A stretch of 64,000 nt of DNA from Ehretia macrophylla (GCA_037974665.1 CM075775.1:31253732-31317731), one strand, 5' to 3'. Positions 35,225 through 48,318 are shown, counted from the stretch's first letter. Notes: generated by a model from the letters alone, not told the origin. Program-made: numbers and translations.

Positions 35225-36185
35225 TGTTTTACAAGAAACTTAGCTCAGCTGAGAATTTTGTTAAGCTGTGAGAAATTTCTTTTCAATCTGATCCTTCCCC
35301 TTCCAATTGGGAAGCTCTATCTAAAGCCGAAGCTCAACTTAATAAACTTCCTTCTTAAAACCAAATATTGGTATCAAGTGGAGTTGGCCCATAATCTTAT
35401 TAAATGATCTTTTTGAGATATAGGTTTCAATGTGGGATTTAACACCTCCTCATATGTGAACCGGCAAGCCAAAATCCGGCGAGCTAACATGAGGGAAGCG
35501 AGTTAGCGAAAGCGAAACAAGATGGGTCACACATAGACGAATACAACTGAAATACCGAGATACAACTCTAATATCATGTTAAGAATCATGTGTTTTCATC
35601 TTAAAACTAATTGGTATTAAATAGAGTTGGTCCATAACCTTATAAGGTAAGTTTTTGAGTTAATAATTTTTTGATATGGAAGAAATGTATATTTCAACAG
35701 ATTTGTTGAAAAAGAAAGTAACACCAAATTTTATCAAATGCTTATGAGAAAGAAGGGAGCAAAAAATTTTATTTGGAGCATTGCAAAGGAGACTGGTACT
35801 ATTCTTGAAGATCCTATGGAAATTAAACAATCTGGTATTGACTTCTTTTCTTCCCTTTTGAGTTGTTAGGAGAATCTTGAAGACATTTAGGCCTATAAGT
35901 CTATGCAGTGCCATCAATAAAATTACCACCAACATCTTGGCTGATAGGCTGGCGAAAGTGCTTCCAAAAATTCTCTCTCCTAGTCAAAGTGGGTTTACCC
36001 TTGGACGATAATTGGAGATAACATTAATGGTGCATTATATTAATTCAAAAGCCGGAGGTGCCAATGTTATCCTTAGACTTGATATGATGAAGGCATATGA
36101 TCAATTAAGGTGGGATTTTTTCTTCAAAATTCTTCAGAGGTTTGGATTCGATGGAGAATGGATATATTTCAAAAGTCCAAAGATG
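35225..36185 (+). pseudogene. LINE ORF2 fragment, split by another repeat
   Basis: 35290-35358 gives DPSPSNWEALSKAEAQLNKL, a segment found before the reverse transcriptase in plant L1-like LINEs. After an unrelated 300-bp repeat the protein resumes: IWSIAKETGT, RPISLCSAINKITTNILADR, LAKVLPKILSPSQSGFTLGR, ANVILRLDMMKAYDQLRWDF (reverse transcriptase blocks including the first catalytic Asp). It has several stops and frame changes and ends near 36185. No poly-A tail visible. Confidence 0.75.
35355..35660. repeat. Repeat inserted in the LINE fragment
   Basis: Begins and ends with related phrases (ACCAAATATTGGTATCAAGTG and AACTAATTGGTATTAAATAG, each with GAGTTGGCCCATAA-like sequence), about 260 bp apart. 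A weaker related stretch occurs at 36540-36660. Class unknown. Confidence 0.4.
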
Positions 36186-36899
36186 TATTTCTAATTGTTA
36201 GTTTTCTCTGTTGTTGATTGTAAAGTCATGTCAGGTATCTTTTTAATTAGTTCGGACTGATATTGGTCTGTCACATATTTGTGAGATTTACATGTACATG
36301 TGTAGATTCTACTAATTATGTGAGAAATTGACACGTCAGTCCGGACTAACACAATAATTTTTCCAATGTGCTTTGTTATAAACTTTTTTAGCTTTTAATT
36401 GGATTATAAATAAGAGTAACAAACAAACTTGCTGAATGGGTTGCAAAGTATGTACAAGAAATACAAGAAGCAAATTACTGACTGAGTTGCAAAACCGAAG
36501 CCATCTACAACACTGTGATGAAGGATGATAAGACTATAAGAAAAGTCTTTTATCTGATACCATGTTAAGAATTATTAAGTTCATCCAAAAAATCAATGGG
36601 TATTAAGAGAATTAGTTTAGGATCTTAGATAATTTTTTGAGTTTATGATTTTTCAGTTTAGAATAAGTGTATATTCTTTACTTTCCCTCACGTGGACTTA
36701 ATTTGAGATAAGTTGCACGTAAAAGATTGAATATACGCAGATGAATACATGTGAAAAACTGGTCAGATGCGAATGAATAAGATTAGATCACGGGTTTAAT
36801 TTTGATATTGTATTAATATGTTACAAGAAAGATTTTCTTGTTATTGATATCCAATACACGAAGTATATATAGATACATTCCAATAGTAGAGTCCTTATG
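36186..36899. other. Intergenic, no gene
   Basis: 36220-36310 resembles the last 60 bases of the window (63940-64000), and 36420-36490 resembles 63860-63930, in changed order, suggesting another scrap of the duplicated flank. Confidence 0.4.
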
Positions 36900-37532
36900 C
36901 CTTTAAGAAAAGAAAAATATACAATTATAATAGTTAAGGAGCTCGATATGATTTTAGCTAATATTTTTATTGGTTATGTTTTAGCAAAAATTATGGTTAT
37001 TATTGTGTAAATCTTACTTGTAGAATTTTTGTTATCGCAGGTAGTTGTTACGAAGTATTCTACTGCAAGAAGTATTCTAGTCATGAAGAGTCCAAGTTCA
37101 AATAGAGTGTATGTGTTGAAGAGTTCCTATATCTTTGGAGATAAGGTGATAAAGTGATAAAGGTTCAGGCTATCAAGAACTCTTGTGCTAAAGAGATATA
37201 CTTGAAGACACTTCTACCTATACTCGACATCTGCACCAAACTCCATAAATATGTGTCTCAATTCTCAGTTGAAGGGGGCGAGTAGTAAGCAAAAGATAAG
37301 TAGTAGAATCGTGAGTTAGTTGTAGGCAGTCTGTGTCGAGTCGTGTTGCAACATGTTGTGTAACAAAGTGTACTGAATGTTCTAAATAGTGTTGCAACAC
37401 AGTCTGTTTTAGACATATGAATTGACCAATCCATCTAGAGTTTCAAAACTCTTTAGCTTATATTTTTAGTATACATCCTTCGGGAGAAGAAGGTGTGTTC
37501 TCGGGAGAGAACTTTGTAAGTCGAGGGGAGCT

Positions 37533-37865
37533 CGCCAAACTTGAGAATCTATTAAGGGAGTCTAACACTTAGGCGGCAAGGGTTAAAAGTCAGTCTTCAA
37601 TTGTGTAAGTTTCATTGGTGTCTGTAATCTCTTGAAACTTAGTGGATCTTCTTAAGTCCGCGGCATCACGATCTCAGGAATATTGGTGGTTTATTTATGG
37701 TATCAGAGATTATATTAGCGATTAAAAAATTGGGGTCGTGACAAGGGGAGCTGCCAAACTTGAGAATCTATTAAGGGAGTCTAACACTTAGGCGACAAGG
37801 GTTAAGAGGGAGTCTTCAATTGTGTAAGTTCCATTGGTGTCTGTAAGCTCTTGAAACTTAGTGGA
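37533..37865 (+). repeat. Direct repeat in the LTR/leader of the SIRE-type element
   Basis: A unit of about 120 bp beginning AGGGGAGCT, then CCAAACTTGAGAATCTATTA, occurs at 37533 and again near 37743 with few differences. Between them lie GTGGATCTTC and a TGGTATCAGAGA motif at 37698-37709 that resembles a primer binding site. Confidence 0.8.
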
Positions 37866-38106
37866 TTGGTTTGTTGGGATAGGGAGTGGCCTCGTGGACG
37901 TAGACCTGGTTGGTCGAACCACGTTAAAATTTGATGTGTCCTTATATTTGTTGTAACAAGTTTACTTTCTTGCAAGTTTACTTAGTTGATTTGTTTTATT
38001 ATCAAATTGATTAAAGGGCCATAAATTTATAATTGGCATCGAGAGAAGGTTACTGAACTAACTTAGTTAGATCTTTGGAAAAATATTTCTAGCTGTTTTT
38101 GCAGGT

Positions 38107-41100
38107 ATGGACACAAGTCGTGATGGATGTTCAATTAACAAACCACCACTATTATATGGATCAAAATACTTATATTGGAAGGCTCAGATGAGAGCATTTA
38201 TCAAATCCATTGATGAAAGAGCATGGAGGGCAATCGTCACAGGATGGGCATATCCTACAATGAAGAATGATGAAGGAATTGATGTGCCGAAACCTGAAGA
38301 TCAGTGGTCCACAAATGAAGATCGTTTGGCTAACAATAATTCCAAGGCCCTAAATGTTATCTTCAATGTTGTTGATCTAAATCAATTCAAGCTGATCTCA
38401 ACCTGTGAAACTACTAAAGATGCTTGTACTATTTTACAAACTGCATATGAAAGAACTACAGCCGTCAAAGTATCCAAGTTTCAAATTCTTGCAACAAGAT
38501 TTGAGGAATTGAAGATGCAAGAGGATGAGACTGTTGCTGATTTCAATGACAAGTTGTGTGACATTGCAAATGAGGCATTTGCATTAGGTAAAAAATACTC
38601 AGATTCAAAGCTTGTGAGGAAAGTCTTGCATCACTTCTTGATAGATTTGCCATCAAGGTTGCTGCCATTGAAAAAACAAAGGTTGTTGACGACATGAAGC
38701 TGGATGAATTAATGGGTTCGCTTCAGACTTTTGAGATGAAATTTAAACAAAAGAGAAAAAAGAAGAACATTGCATTCCAAGTAGAAATCCAAAATCAAGA
38801 TGATCAAAGCTCTTACTATGATGAAGATGCAGAAATCACTGAATGTTTAGCGTTGTTCACGAAGAATTTCAAAAAAGTGTAGAGATAATGGAAGAAGTAG
38901 AGAAGTGGATCTAGGCCAGCGACTTTTGAGAGAAAGCAGACTGTTACAACAAATCCTGAGACATTTAGAAGGCAAAATGGAAAAACATTTAAGGAGAAAA
39001 AGAAAATGAATGTATTCAGTGCAAAGAATGCGAAGGATTTGGTCATATACAGGCAGAATGTGCAAATACCTTGAAGAAAAAGAATAAAGCCATGAATACC
39101 ACTTGGAGTGATGAAGATTCAGATAACTCTTCTGAAAGTGACACGAGACACACCAGCAACTATGTTGCATTCACTATTGCAATAGGACAGAATGGCAGAA
39201 AGTCTGGTTCAACCTATGTCGCACCAGCTGTTGCACCAACGTCCACAACATAACATGTGGTATCAGATGACAGCAGCACGAATTCAGAAACAAAGAGTGA
39301 TGATGATCTAGATGAAGAAGGAATCATGAAAGCATACAAGGAGATGTACGAAAAATGGTTGATTGTATGCAAGAAGAATCAAAAGCTAGAGGAAAAGATC
39401 AATGGATTGGAGGAACAAAAAGCTGACTTGACAAAATCTATGAGAAGCTATCAGATCCAAGCAGTCAAGAGTCAACTGAAGATTGAAGAGTTACAACTGG
39501 AGCTGAAACAGACTCAGCGAAATGTGAAGATGTTGAATTCAAGTACTTTGAAGCTTGATCATATGTTGTCAATTGAAAAGCCAAATAGAGATCATACTGG
39601 ACTTGGGTTCCGAGAAGGTACTTCAACTGGTAAAACTATCTTTATCAAAGAAACTGAGGAGCCAAAGCTGGAACTGCATGTTGCAACATCCCCTGCACCA
39701 AAGGCAAAAAATTCAGAAGGAAAGCAAAAGAGATCTGTTCCAATCTGTCATTACTGCGGCATTCCTGGACACATCAGACCACAATGCTATAGGTATATTG
39801 ATCTGAAAAGAGGTATGCTTGTCAATCCCTTCTTTTATGATAAACCTAGGAAATCACCAAAAGTAAGGGTTGATTTGTCGCAACAGAACTTGAAACTAAT
39901 CTGGGTAAGAAAATCTGTACACACTTGTCTAGTTGCTTACACCTTATTACAAGCTTGTACCACTAACTCATGGTATTTTGATAGTGGTTGTTCTAGACAT
40001 ATGACAGAAGATCGTGAGATGTTGACAAATTATCGAAGTTGTTCAAAAGGTCAAGTAACTTTTGGTGATGGTGAGAAAGGTCGAGTTCTTGGGAAATGAA
40101 CTCTTGTTATTGAAGGTTTTCCAAGATTAAAGAAGGTTCTTCATGTTGTAGGGTTGAAGGCAAATCTCATAAGCATTAGTCAGTTGTGTGATCAAGAGTT
40201 GTTTGTTAAGTTCACCAAGGATGAGTGTCAAGTGTTTGATAAATCTAACAACTATGTTCTTGTAGGATCTAGATCGACAGACAATTGTTATATGTTGACC
40301 TCACCATGTGCACAACCTTTGGTGTGTCAAAATAATTCACTTGATAATGCTAAAATCTGGCACCAGAAGTTAGGACATTTAAATTATAAAATGCTTAATA
40401 AGATTGTAAACACAAGAGCAGTGCGAGGTATTCTAAAGTTGAATTATAAAAAATTCAAGGTGTGCAGACCATGTCAGATTGGCAAACAGGTAAGGGCAAC
40501 ATAAGATGTTGTAACATATCTCAACCAAAAAAGACATTGGAGCTGTTACATATAGATCTTATGGGTCCAATGCAAACAGAAAACATTAATGGAAAAAGGT
40601 ATGTTTTTGTATGTGTTGATGATTTCTCTAGATACACTTGGGTAGATTTAATTAGAGAAAAGTCTAACACATTTGATGCATTCAAAAAAATGTGTTTAAT
40701 GTTGAAAACAGAGAAAAGTTGCAACATAAGAAAGATTGTTAGAATAAAAAGTGATCATGGTAGGGAATTTGAGAACTTTACATTTTCTGAATTTTGCATT
40801 GAACAAGGAATATCACATGAGTTTTTAGCACCAAAAACACCACAATAAAATGGTGTAGTTGAAAGAAAGAATAGGTTTCTTCAGGAGATAGCTCGAGTCA
40901 TGCTAAATGAAAAGAACATCCCACATAGGTTTTGGGCTGAAACAATTAATACAGCATGTCACACAATAAATCGAGTTTATCTTAGATTAGGTACATGCAA
41001 AACCCTATATGAAATCTGAAAATGTAGGAAATTCTCACTCAGTTACTTTTATATTTTCGGAAGTGTGTGCTATATCCTAAATGATAGAGAACCAAGAGGT

Positions 41101-41930
41101 AAATTCGATGCAAAAAGTGAAAAATGTATTTTTTTTGGATATGCCAAAAATAGTCAAACTTTTAGGGTGTTTAACTTGGCCACTAGAACTATTATGGAAT
41201 CTGCTAATGTTGTGATTGATGATTTCAAATAGGTTGCAACAGATGTTCCAGAAGATAATGTTAATTGTATAGAAACCAATTCTGCTATAGAGGGTGTCGT
41301 AACAACGGTTGAAGCAATCAGCAACGATGTTTCAGCTGCTGGTGCAACAGGAGGTGCAACAAATCTGGAAAAATCAGAAACTCTTGGAAACAATTATTTG
41401 CAGTCAAAAGCTTAACAACCACTTGCTCATCTTCACAAAAATCACTCAGCAGAAGATGTTATTGGCTCCATTCATGAAGGGGTCAAAACTCGAGGTAAGC
41501 CTAAAATGGACTAAAGGGAAATGGTCAGGTATGTATGCTTTATCTCACAGTTTGAACCAAAAAATGTCAAAGAAGCCTTAGAAGATGAATGTTGGGTTAA
41601 TGTCATGCAGGACGAATTAAACTAGTTTGTTAGAAATGATGTTTGGACATTAGGGCCTAGGCCGAATGACATGAATGTGATAGGAACAAAATGGATTTTC
41701 AAAAATAAAATTGATAAGTGTGGCAACATAACGAGAAACAAAGTCAGGTTAGTTGCTCAAGGGTACACACAAATAAATGGTGTGGATTTTGATGAAATTT
41801 TTACTCCAGTATCAAGGCTTGAATCTATTAGGTTATTGTTATCCATAGCATGTGTGTTAGGGATAAGACTTTACCAAATAGATGTAAAGAGTGCATTTTT
41901 AAATGACATTTGTTTACAACAGAGAGGGAG
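38107..41930 (+). pseudogene. SIRE/Maximus-type gag-pol, inactive
   Basis: Large gag: MDTSRDGCSINKPPLLYG, a first CCHC knuckle at about 39011-39056 (CIQCKECEGFGHIQAEC), the WSDEDSD acidic stretch, a coiled coil (KKNQKLEEKINGLEEQKADL), then a second CCHC CHYCGIPGHIRPQC (39748-39789). Two knuckles with a long coiled gag are typical of SIRE/Maximus. Protease is FDSGCSRHMT (39978). Integrase has HHCC and acids in HIDLMGP, KSDHGREF and VERKNRF. Reverse transcriptase begins at 41671 (IGTKWIFKNK) and stops after QIDVKSAFLN. Stops (for example 40098, 40501, 40846) and frame changes make it inactive. Confidence 0.88.
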
Positions 41931-41972
41931 TTGATAGAACTTTCTTGTTCTTAACCTTTTTATTTTTTTAGA

Positions 41973-42694
41973 GAAAATATCACGTTACCCTCCTGTGATA
42001 TGCGAAAGTATCACTCTATCCTTTATGTTCATAAAACTTCAAGAAAGGCCTTTGTATTATTAAAAAGCCATAATACTACGCCCTTCATGTCTTTTTTAAG
42101 CTATTAAATGTCATTTTTATCCTTTTATAATACATATTTTTTTACTTTTTTTTACTTCATTTTTAACTATTTACCATTAAATAAAAAAATTAAAAAAAAT
42201 ACACATCATTTTCCCCAACCACTCCCCACCTATCTCCCACCCCCGTCAGCCACCATTCCCGGCCCTACCCCCCACAGCTTCCCCTTCCCCACCCCACCTC
42301 TACCCTCACCCCCTACTATTGCTCCGATGAGTAGCAGCAGCGTGGTGTGTGGGGGTGGGGGTTGTGGGGTGATGTTAGGGGTGAGGGAAAGGATGGTGGC
42401 TGACGGGGATGGGGATAGGGGTGGGGGTGGGGGTGAGGGTGGTTGGGGAAAACGATGGTTTTTTTAAATTTTTTTTTTTTTAATTTAGTAATAAATAGAT
42501 AAAAATGAAAGAAAGAAAAGAAAAAAATATATGTATTATAAAAGGGTAAAAATGACATTTAACAATTTAAAAAAGACATGAAGGGGGTAGTGTGATGACT
42601 TTTTAATAATAAAGGGGTCTTTCTTGAAGTTTTACGAATACAGAGGGATAGAGTGATATTTTCACATATCACAGGGGGGTAACGTGATATTTCC
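41973..42694. mobile_element. Long foldback element
   Basis: Almost the whole 722 bp is an imperfect inverted repeat: the left half, from GAAAATATCACGTTACC, pairs with the right half read backwards from GGAAATATCACGTTACC. Arms are about 340 bp, with C-rich DNA in the left arm facing G-rich DNA in the right, and the turn is near 42325. Flanks are T runs, so the target duplication cannot be resolved. It lies at the broken end of the SIRE-type element. Open frames in it are by-products of the CCCCACC/GGTGGGG runs. Confidence 0.8.
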
Positions 42695-42912
42695 TTTTTT
42701 TTATCTACATAGCTATGGATATGAAAAAGGAGCTTAAATATTTTTTATTTAAAATTATTCTTTCATTTCTTTTTTTTTTCTTTTCTTTTTTTACAATCCA
42801 AACAAAGAAATTCATATCTTTCCTTTCCTTTATTTTTTTTTTCTCTACCTTATTCTTTCATTTCCCTTGTGCAATTAAAACAAGGTTGTGGTAAAGGTTA
42901 GCTGTTACTATT

Positions 42913-42984
42913 GGCCATTTGGTCTAGTAGTATGATTCTCACTTTAAGTGTGAAAATTTTTTAGATCAATTCTCTTGTATAATA
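42913..42984 (+). pseudogene. tRNA-Pro relic
   Basis: CCATTTGGTCTAGTAGTATG, then ATTCTCACTTTAAGTGTGA and a decayed T arm (AGATCAATTCT) follow the plant nuclear tRNA-Pro(UGG) layout. The anticodon position reads TAA rather than TGG, the variable region is A/T-filled and the acceptor stem no longer pairs. It could also be the head of a SINE. Confidence 0.55.
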
Positions 42985-43009
42985 TTTTATGTTATGAAAA
43001 TTGAATGTT

Positions 43010-43164
43010 TGAACAAACAACATGAGTTGTTCAGTCCACATTATTGTTAATTAATGTTGAATTTTTGACTCATTTATTGTCACTTTATTGGCAGGATAAA
43101 TACTAGACTTCTCTAGATAGCTTGGTCATAAAAGGTTTCTAGGTACAATAGAAAGAAAACAGGT
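43010..43164. repeat. Copy B of the threonine deaminase upstream region, left part
   Basis: Matches 1365-1495 and 56945-57080 (ATTATTGTTAATTAATGTTG, GCTTGGTCATAAAAGG and neighbours). The LINE follows at once, and the match continues beyond it at 48418. Confidence 0.75.
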
Positions 43165-43256
43165 GATTATCTATAGATAGTGCAAGTGACGACTGATACT
43201 GTTCATTCCTTGTGCAAGTCAGCTTGAAATCTTGTACCTCCTTGAGAGTTTTTTCC

Positions 43257-44698
43257 ATGGCAGGGAATAAAAAGGGTGGTCGCGGAGGGTTGAGATCCAT
43301 TGCTCAACTGTCAGGTATGGGTATCGGTGGTGAGGAGATCTCGCCGGTGCTGAAGGGGCCGGTTTCTCCAAGTGTCGGAAGTGATTCCTCGCTGGTGGAG
43401 GTAGAGGTCTTGTCGGCAAGGCACAATTTTGATGTGGTGAATTTTCTTCTTCTACCAGCTAAGGTTACGGGTGTTGGTAGCCCTGTGAAGAAAGGCTCTG
43501 ACTCTCCCAATGTTAGTCGCCAAATTCTTAGTTTGAGTCCAGTGAGTTCTCAAGTTACGATTGGTGATGGTCTTGTTGTTGAACCTACTGTGACAACTCA
43601 AAACCTGAGTACTGTGAATATCCAAGAGAATAATAACACTTTGGCAGATGGAGGAGCACCTATTGTGGGAGTAAAACCTGAATGGAAAGATTTGTTCGGA
43701 ATGGCAGGTAACAAATCTAAACTTAAATATTTTCCTCCTACTTTTGTTGATGGTAAAGTGATTGTTTCACCTCCGGAAGAAGTGGCGGAGACAGGTTGTG
43801 AGCATTGGAAAAGTTGTTTAGTTGGACAATTTTTTGACAAATCAGTTTCCTATAATCAAGTCAAATATACTATTGATAATCAACGGAGAAAGTTTGGAAA
43901 AGTAGAGGTCATGACTAATGAAGATGGCTTATGGATTTTTAAGTTAGGTAGTGAAGCAGACTATGAGGAAATTATGGGAAAATGTTGGCATGTGAACGGG
44001 AGACCGTTATTTTTACATAAGTGGAGACCTAGGTTGAAGCCTGTTAAACTCAAGATGGACAATATTCCCCTTTGGGTTATGTTCCATAATGTTCCTACGG
44101 AGTACTGGACGGAGGATGGTTTGAGCTATATTGCAAGTGGTATTGGTATTCCCCTTCAGCTTGACAAATTTACTGAAAATAGATCCCGACTCAAATATGC
44201 TTGAGTTTGTGTGGAAGTTGATTTGCGTAAAGAACTTCGTGATAACATCACACTCAATATGGGTAAGGGTGAGGTTGCAAAGATTGCAGTGGAATATACA
44301 TGGAAACCTCGCATATGTTCCAATTGTAGAGGTATTGGTCATATGGATAATAAATGCACGACCAAACCTGAGTAGCGCCCCCAAGCTGTGCAATCAGAAA
44401 CTGTGCAAGCAGTTATTCAAATGGTTTCTAAAGGCAATGGTAATGTTGAACATGTGGACAAAGGAAAGCTAGTCGCTGACAGTAGTCAAGAACTTAATGC
44501 AAATTAATAGACAACTGTTAGGCATAGAAATTCTGCTCCGAGTTGCAGTAAATCGCTTTCTCTAGATCCTATTTCTGATAGTAATAAATTTGGGGTGCTT
44601 GGTGACTCGAGGGACGATCTTGGTGGAGCTATTAGGGACTTGGTTGCGAGTACCAAGCCTATGGCTAAAAGGAATTCTTCTGAAGTCCCGGTTACTTA
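43257..44698 (+). pseudogene. LINE ORF1 (DUF4283-type with zinc knuckle)
   Basis: Begins MAGNKKGGRGGLR. A conserved domain of the DUF4283 type spans roughly residues 185-315 (RRKFGKVEVMTNEDGLWIFK, CWHVNGRPLFLHKW, IPLWVMFHNVPTEYW). A TGA at 44202-44204 replaces an expected Arg. The frame then continues with VCVEVDLRKEL and a zinc knuckle CSNCRGIGHMDNKC (44318-44359). Further stops lie at 44374 and about 44507. ORF1 proteins bind LINE RNA; this one is broken. Confidence 0.8.
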
Positions 44699-47600
44699 AT
44701 GAAGTTCGCATCATGGAATATTATAGGGCTCAACAAAGCCTTCAAACAAGTAGAAGTGGTTAATTTTGTGAATAAAAAACAGCTTGACTTTTTTTGCTTA
44801 CTAGAAACCAAAGTGAAAGCGGAGGTAGCCCCTGGGATTGTTAAAAAAAGGTTTAGAGAATGGGAATTTTTGAACAACTATGACAAAGTGTATCATGGTA
44901 GTGTCTGGGTATTGTGGAATGGTTCTAAGGTGAAGATTACTAGAAGGGATGCGTCAGACCAGGCAATTCATTGTTGGGTCGAGGGGAAAAATTTGAATTT
45001 CTTTTTGACTGTTGTTTATGTGGCTAATAATAGAGCCGATAGAGCGTCCCTGTAGAGCGGGATCACCAGATGGAAATAGATGGTGGGTGACAAACCGCGG
45101 GGCATTGTTGGAGATTTTAATGAAGTTCTGAGGCCTAATGATCGTTTAAGGTAGTCTGGTATCACATTAGGGATGAGAGAGTTTGCAGATTGGGTTGAAG
45201 ATAATGAATTGAGTGAAGTTGATAACTCTGGTCAATTCTTCACTTGGAGCAACAAGAGTATGGGGTTCGATTTGCAGCAGAGTAGATTGGATAGAATGTT
45301 TGTTAATGATAAATGGTGGACGGACCTCCCTTATATGGATTTATTTGTTGATGTTCCGGGTGTCTCGGATCATAACCCTATTGTGGCATCGTTGAGATCT
45401 AGGAGTTCTATGAGACCCAAACCCTTTAAGTTCTTTAACTTATTGCGGATCACGAAGAGTTCATTCCTACGGTACAACGGGCTTGGAATTATTGTGGTGG
45501 CGGGATTCCTATGTTCACTCTCTATCAAAAACAAAAGGCAGATAAGAAGGAGTTAAGAGTTTTCAATGAAAAATGGTTTCGAAAAGTGCCTGAGGAGATT
45601 GACAATATTAGGAGCAGGCTGAGAGAAGTCCAAATTCTGATACAACTGAATCATGATGACACTTTTGTGATTGAAGAAAGACATCTTGTGGGAAGACTTG
45701 ACAAAATAATTAGAGAAGATGAGGCTGATTTTCATCAGAAAGCTCGAGTCACATGGATGGCTAAGGGTGATGCGAACTCAGCTTACTTTCATAAGTCTAT
45801 TAAGGGCAGAATTATTCGCAATAAGATCGCGCGTATTGTTAAGGAGGACAACTCTTGTATTACTAAGGAACAAGGGATCAGAAATGAGATTGTGGAGCAT
45901 TATGAGAGTTATCTTGGCACAACTCGTAGTGAGAACTTTATGTTCACTTCGGGGGACATTAGAATGATCTTGGGCAAATCTATATTGAATGAAGATCACG
46001 AGTCATTGATTGGAGCTATTACAGATGAGGAGATCAAAAACACAATCTTTGGTATGAATGACGATAAAAGCCCTGGGCCGGATGGTTTTACTTCTTTGTT
46101 CTGTAAGAAAGCTTGGAGTATTGTGGGCAGGGATGTGATTAGAGCGATAAAATCTTTCTTTGCTTCTAGCCAAATGCTTGGGGCGTGCAATTCTACTATC
46201 ATCACCCTTGTTCCGAAGAGTAGATGCCCTTCAAAATTGACTGACTTTCATCCAATTTCGTGTTGCAATGTTGTTTACAAATGTGTGTCAAAGATCATTG
46301 CTAATAGAATAAAACCATTTTTGCATGATCTTATCTCTGTTAACCAATCAGCTTTCATTCCTAACAGGTCTATTGCAGATAACATTCTTATGGCTCATGA
46401 GCTTATCAAAGGTTATGGTAGAAAGAATATTACGCCCAGGTGTGCACTTAAAGTTGATTTGCGTAAAGCTTATGATTTAGTTGATTGGCATTTTCTGTTC
46501 AAAGTGTTGGAAGCTTTTAACTTTCCCTCTGTGATGATCTATTGGATCAAGGCGTGTATCTCCTCAACTAGATTTTCAGTTGCTATTGATGGCAGTCTTG
46601 AGGGCTACTTCAAAGGAGCTAGAGGTTTGACGCAAGGGGACCCGTTATCTCCTTATCTTTTTGTCCTTGCTATGGAGGTGTTAGCGGGTATCATGGATAA
46701 GATGGCTAAAGGTAATGAGTTTTCCTACCACCCTAAATGTGCAAAAATGAAGATCACTCATCTTTGTTTTGCCGATGATGTCTTAATTTTTGCAAGAGCT
46801 AACATGAGTTCCATTTTGGTGGTTCAAAAAGCTCTTACATTGTTCAGCAAGCTGTCCGGTTTGAATGTTAATGAAGGCAAAAGTAGTATGTACTTTGGAG
46901 GTAGCAATACTGACCTCAAAATAGAGTTGATTGGGTTGCTAAACTTTAAAGAGGATTCGATACCATTCAAGTATTTGGGAGTGCCTTTGTCTTCCAAAAG
47001 GCTCACTATTGCTTCATGTAAAGACCTTGTTGATAAAGTCTTAACTAGAGTCGACCACTGGACATCGAGGAGCCTGTCTTATGCCGGAAGACTTGTTCTC
47101 ATTAAATCGGTGCTTTATGGCATCCAAGCTTATTGGACTGGAATTCTTTGTTTGCCTAAAGGTGTTCAATAGATTGAGAGTAAGATGGCGGCCTACCTCT
47201 GGAAATGAAAGAATGGAAGTGCAAAATGGGCCAAAGTTAGTTGGGATTAGATTTGTAAACCCAAAATTGAAAGTGGTTTGGGCCTTTGGCGGTTGGGTGA
47301 TGTGAATAAGGCGGGTTTATTGAAACATTATTAGAACATTATGACTGACTACAATGCTTTTTGGCCTAAATGGGTCAAAATTTACTACATCAAAAAGTAT
47401 TGTATTTGGGACTGCAAAATCGGGTCTTCTTGCTCTTGGCAATGGCGTAAACTTATGAAAATTAGGGAGTCTGTGAAGTACCTTTTTGTGAAGAAGATCG
47501 GGGATGGCTTGAACACTTTATTTTGGCGTGAGCTTTGGCACCCGTGGGGTTTCCTCAAGGATCACCTCTCTTGGCAAAATATTGTGGATTCGGGGATTAT

Positions 47601-48318
47601 ATGGTATGATAAGGTGTCGAAGGTTATTAGCAATGCAATTTGGAGTTGGCCAAACATCCCTTTCCTTCATTAGGTTTGCACCATTATTTTCAATCCAGGA
47701 AATACCCAGGATCATATTAGATGGTTGGGTTGTTCTAATGGCAGATTCTCGGTGTCAAGTGCTTGGGAATACTTCAGAGAAAAAGTCCATGCTGTGGAGT
47801 GGCACGATGCTATTTGGGGTAAGTTCTCTATTCATAAGTATAGCTTCATTACTTGGTTGGCGATTCTTGATAGACTTCCTGTTAAGACAAGGCTTCTTGA
47901 ATGGGGTACCATTGAGGAAAGTATTTGTGTTATCTGTGGATTGGCTAATGAAGATAGGCATCATCTGTTCTTTCAATGTGGAATGAGCAAGCGAGTTTGG
48001 GATCACGGATTACAACTTGCGCTCATTCCTCATCATTTTCCTTCGTGGGATGGTATTGGTGAATGGACTAGGAGGTTCTGTAAGGGGAAAGATCTGTAGG
48101 CTTTGATCATTAGACTCTTATTCTGTACTACGGTGTATTCCATTTGGAGGGAACGCAACAATAGACTTTATGGACAACAGTTTAATACTGAAGAGCACTT
48201 CAAAAATAAAATTGTCAACAGTATCCGATTGAAGGTTTGTGGGGGTAAAAAGTTTAGCCGTAATCTGGTTAACAATGAATTGTGCATGAACTGGGGTCTC
48301 GGGGATTTTTGTTTGTAA
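44699..48318 (+). pseudogene. LINE ORF2: endonuclease, reverse transcriptase, zf-RVT
   Basis: The endonuclease starts MKFASWNIIGLNKAF, with the metal-site Glu in LLETK, GDFNEV, and SDHNPIVASL near its end. Stops at 45053-45055, 45077 and 45152 interrupt it. After a frame change near 45500 the reverse transcriptase runs open from 45511 to 47172: DDKSPGPDGF, the catalytic Asp of KVDLRKAYDLVDW, GLTQGDPLSPYLF and intact FADDVLIF (46768-46791). The C-terminal zf-RVT region (WLAILDRLPVKTRLLEW, CVICGLANEDRHHLFFQC) follows in two frames, ending at 48318. Confidence 0.88.

Larger units (their letters stand above)
36900..41930 (+). mobile_element. SIRE/Maximus-type Copia element, 3' truncated
   Basis: Coding region 38107-41930 preceded by about 1.2 kb that probably includes the 5' LTR; its start is not certain. 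It ends inside reverse transcriptase just before the foldback element at 41973. No 3' LTR in the window, so no target duplication can be tested. Confidence 0.7.

Noticed and set aside
42108..42558. Proline-rich and glycine-rich frames on both strands
   Set aside because: They are products of the C-rich and G-rich arms of the foldback element, with no conserved start or domain.
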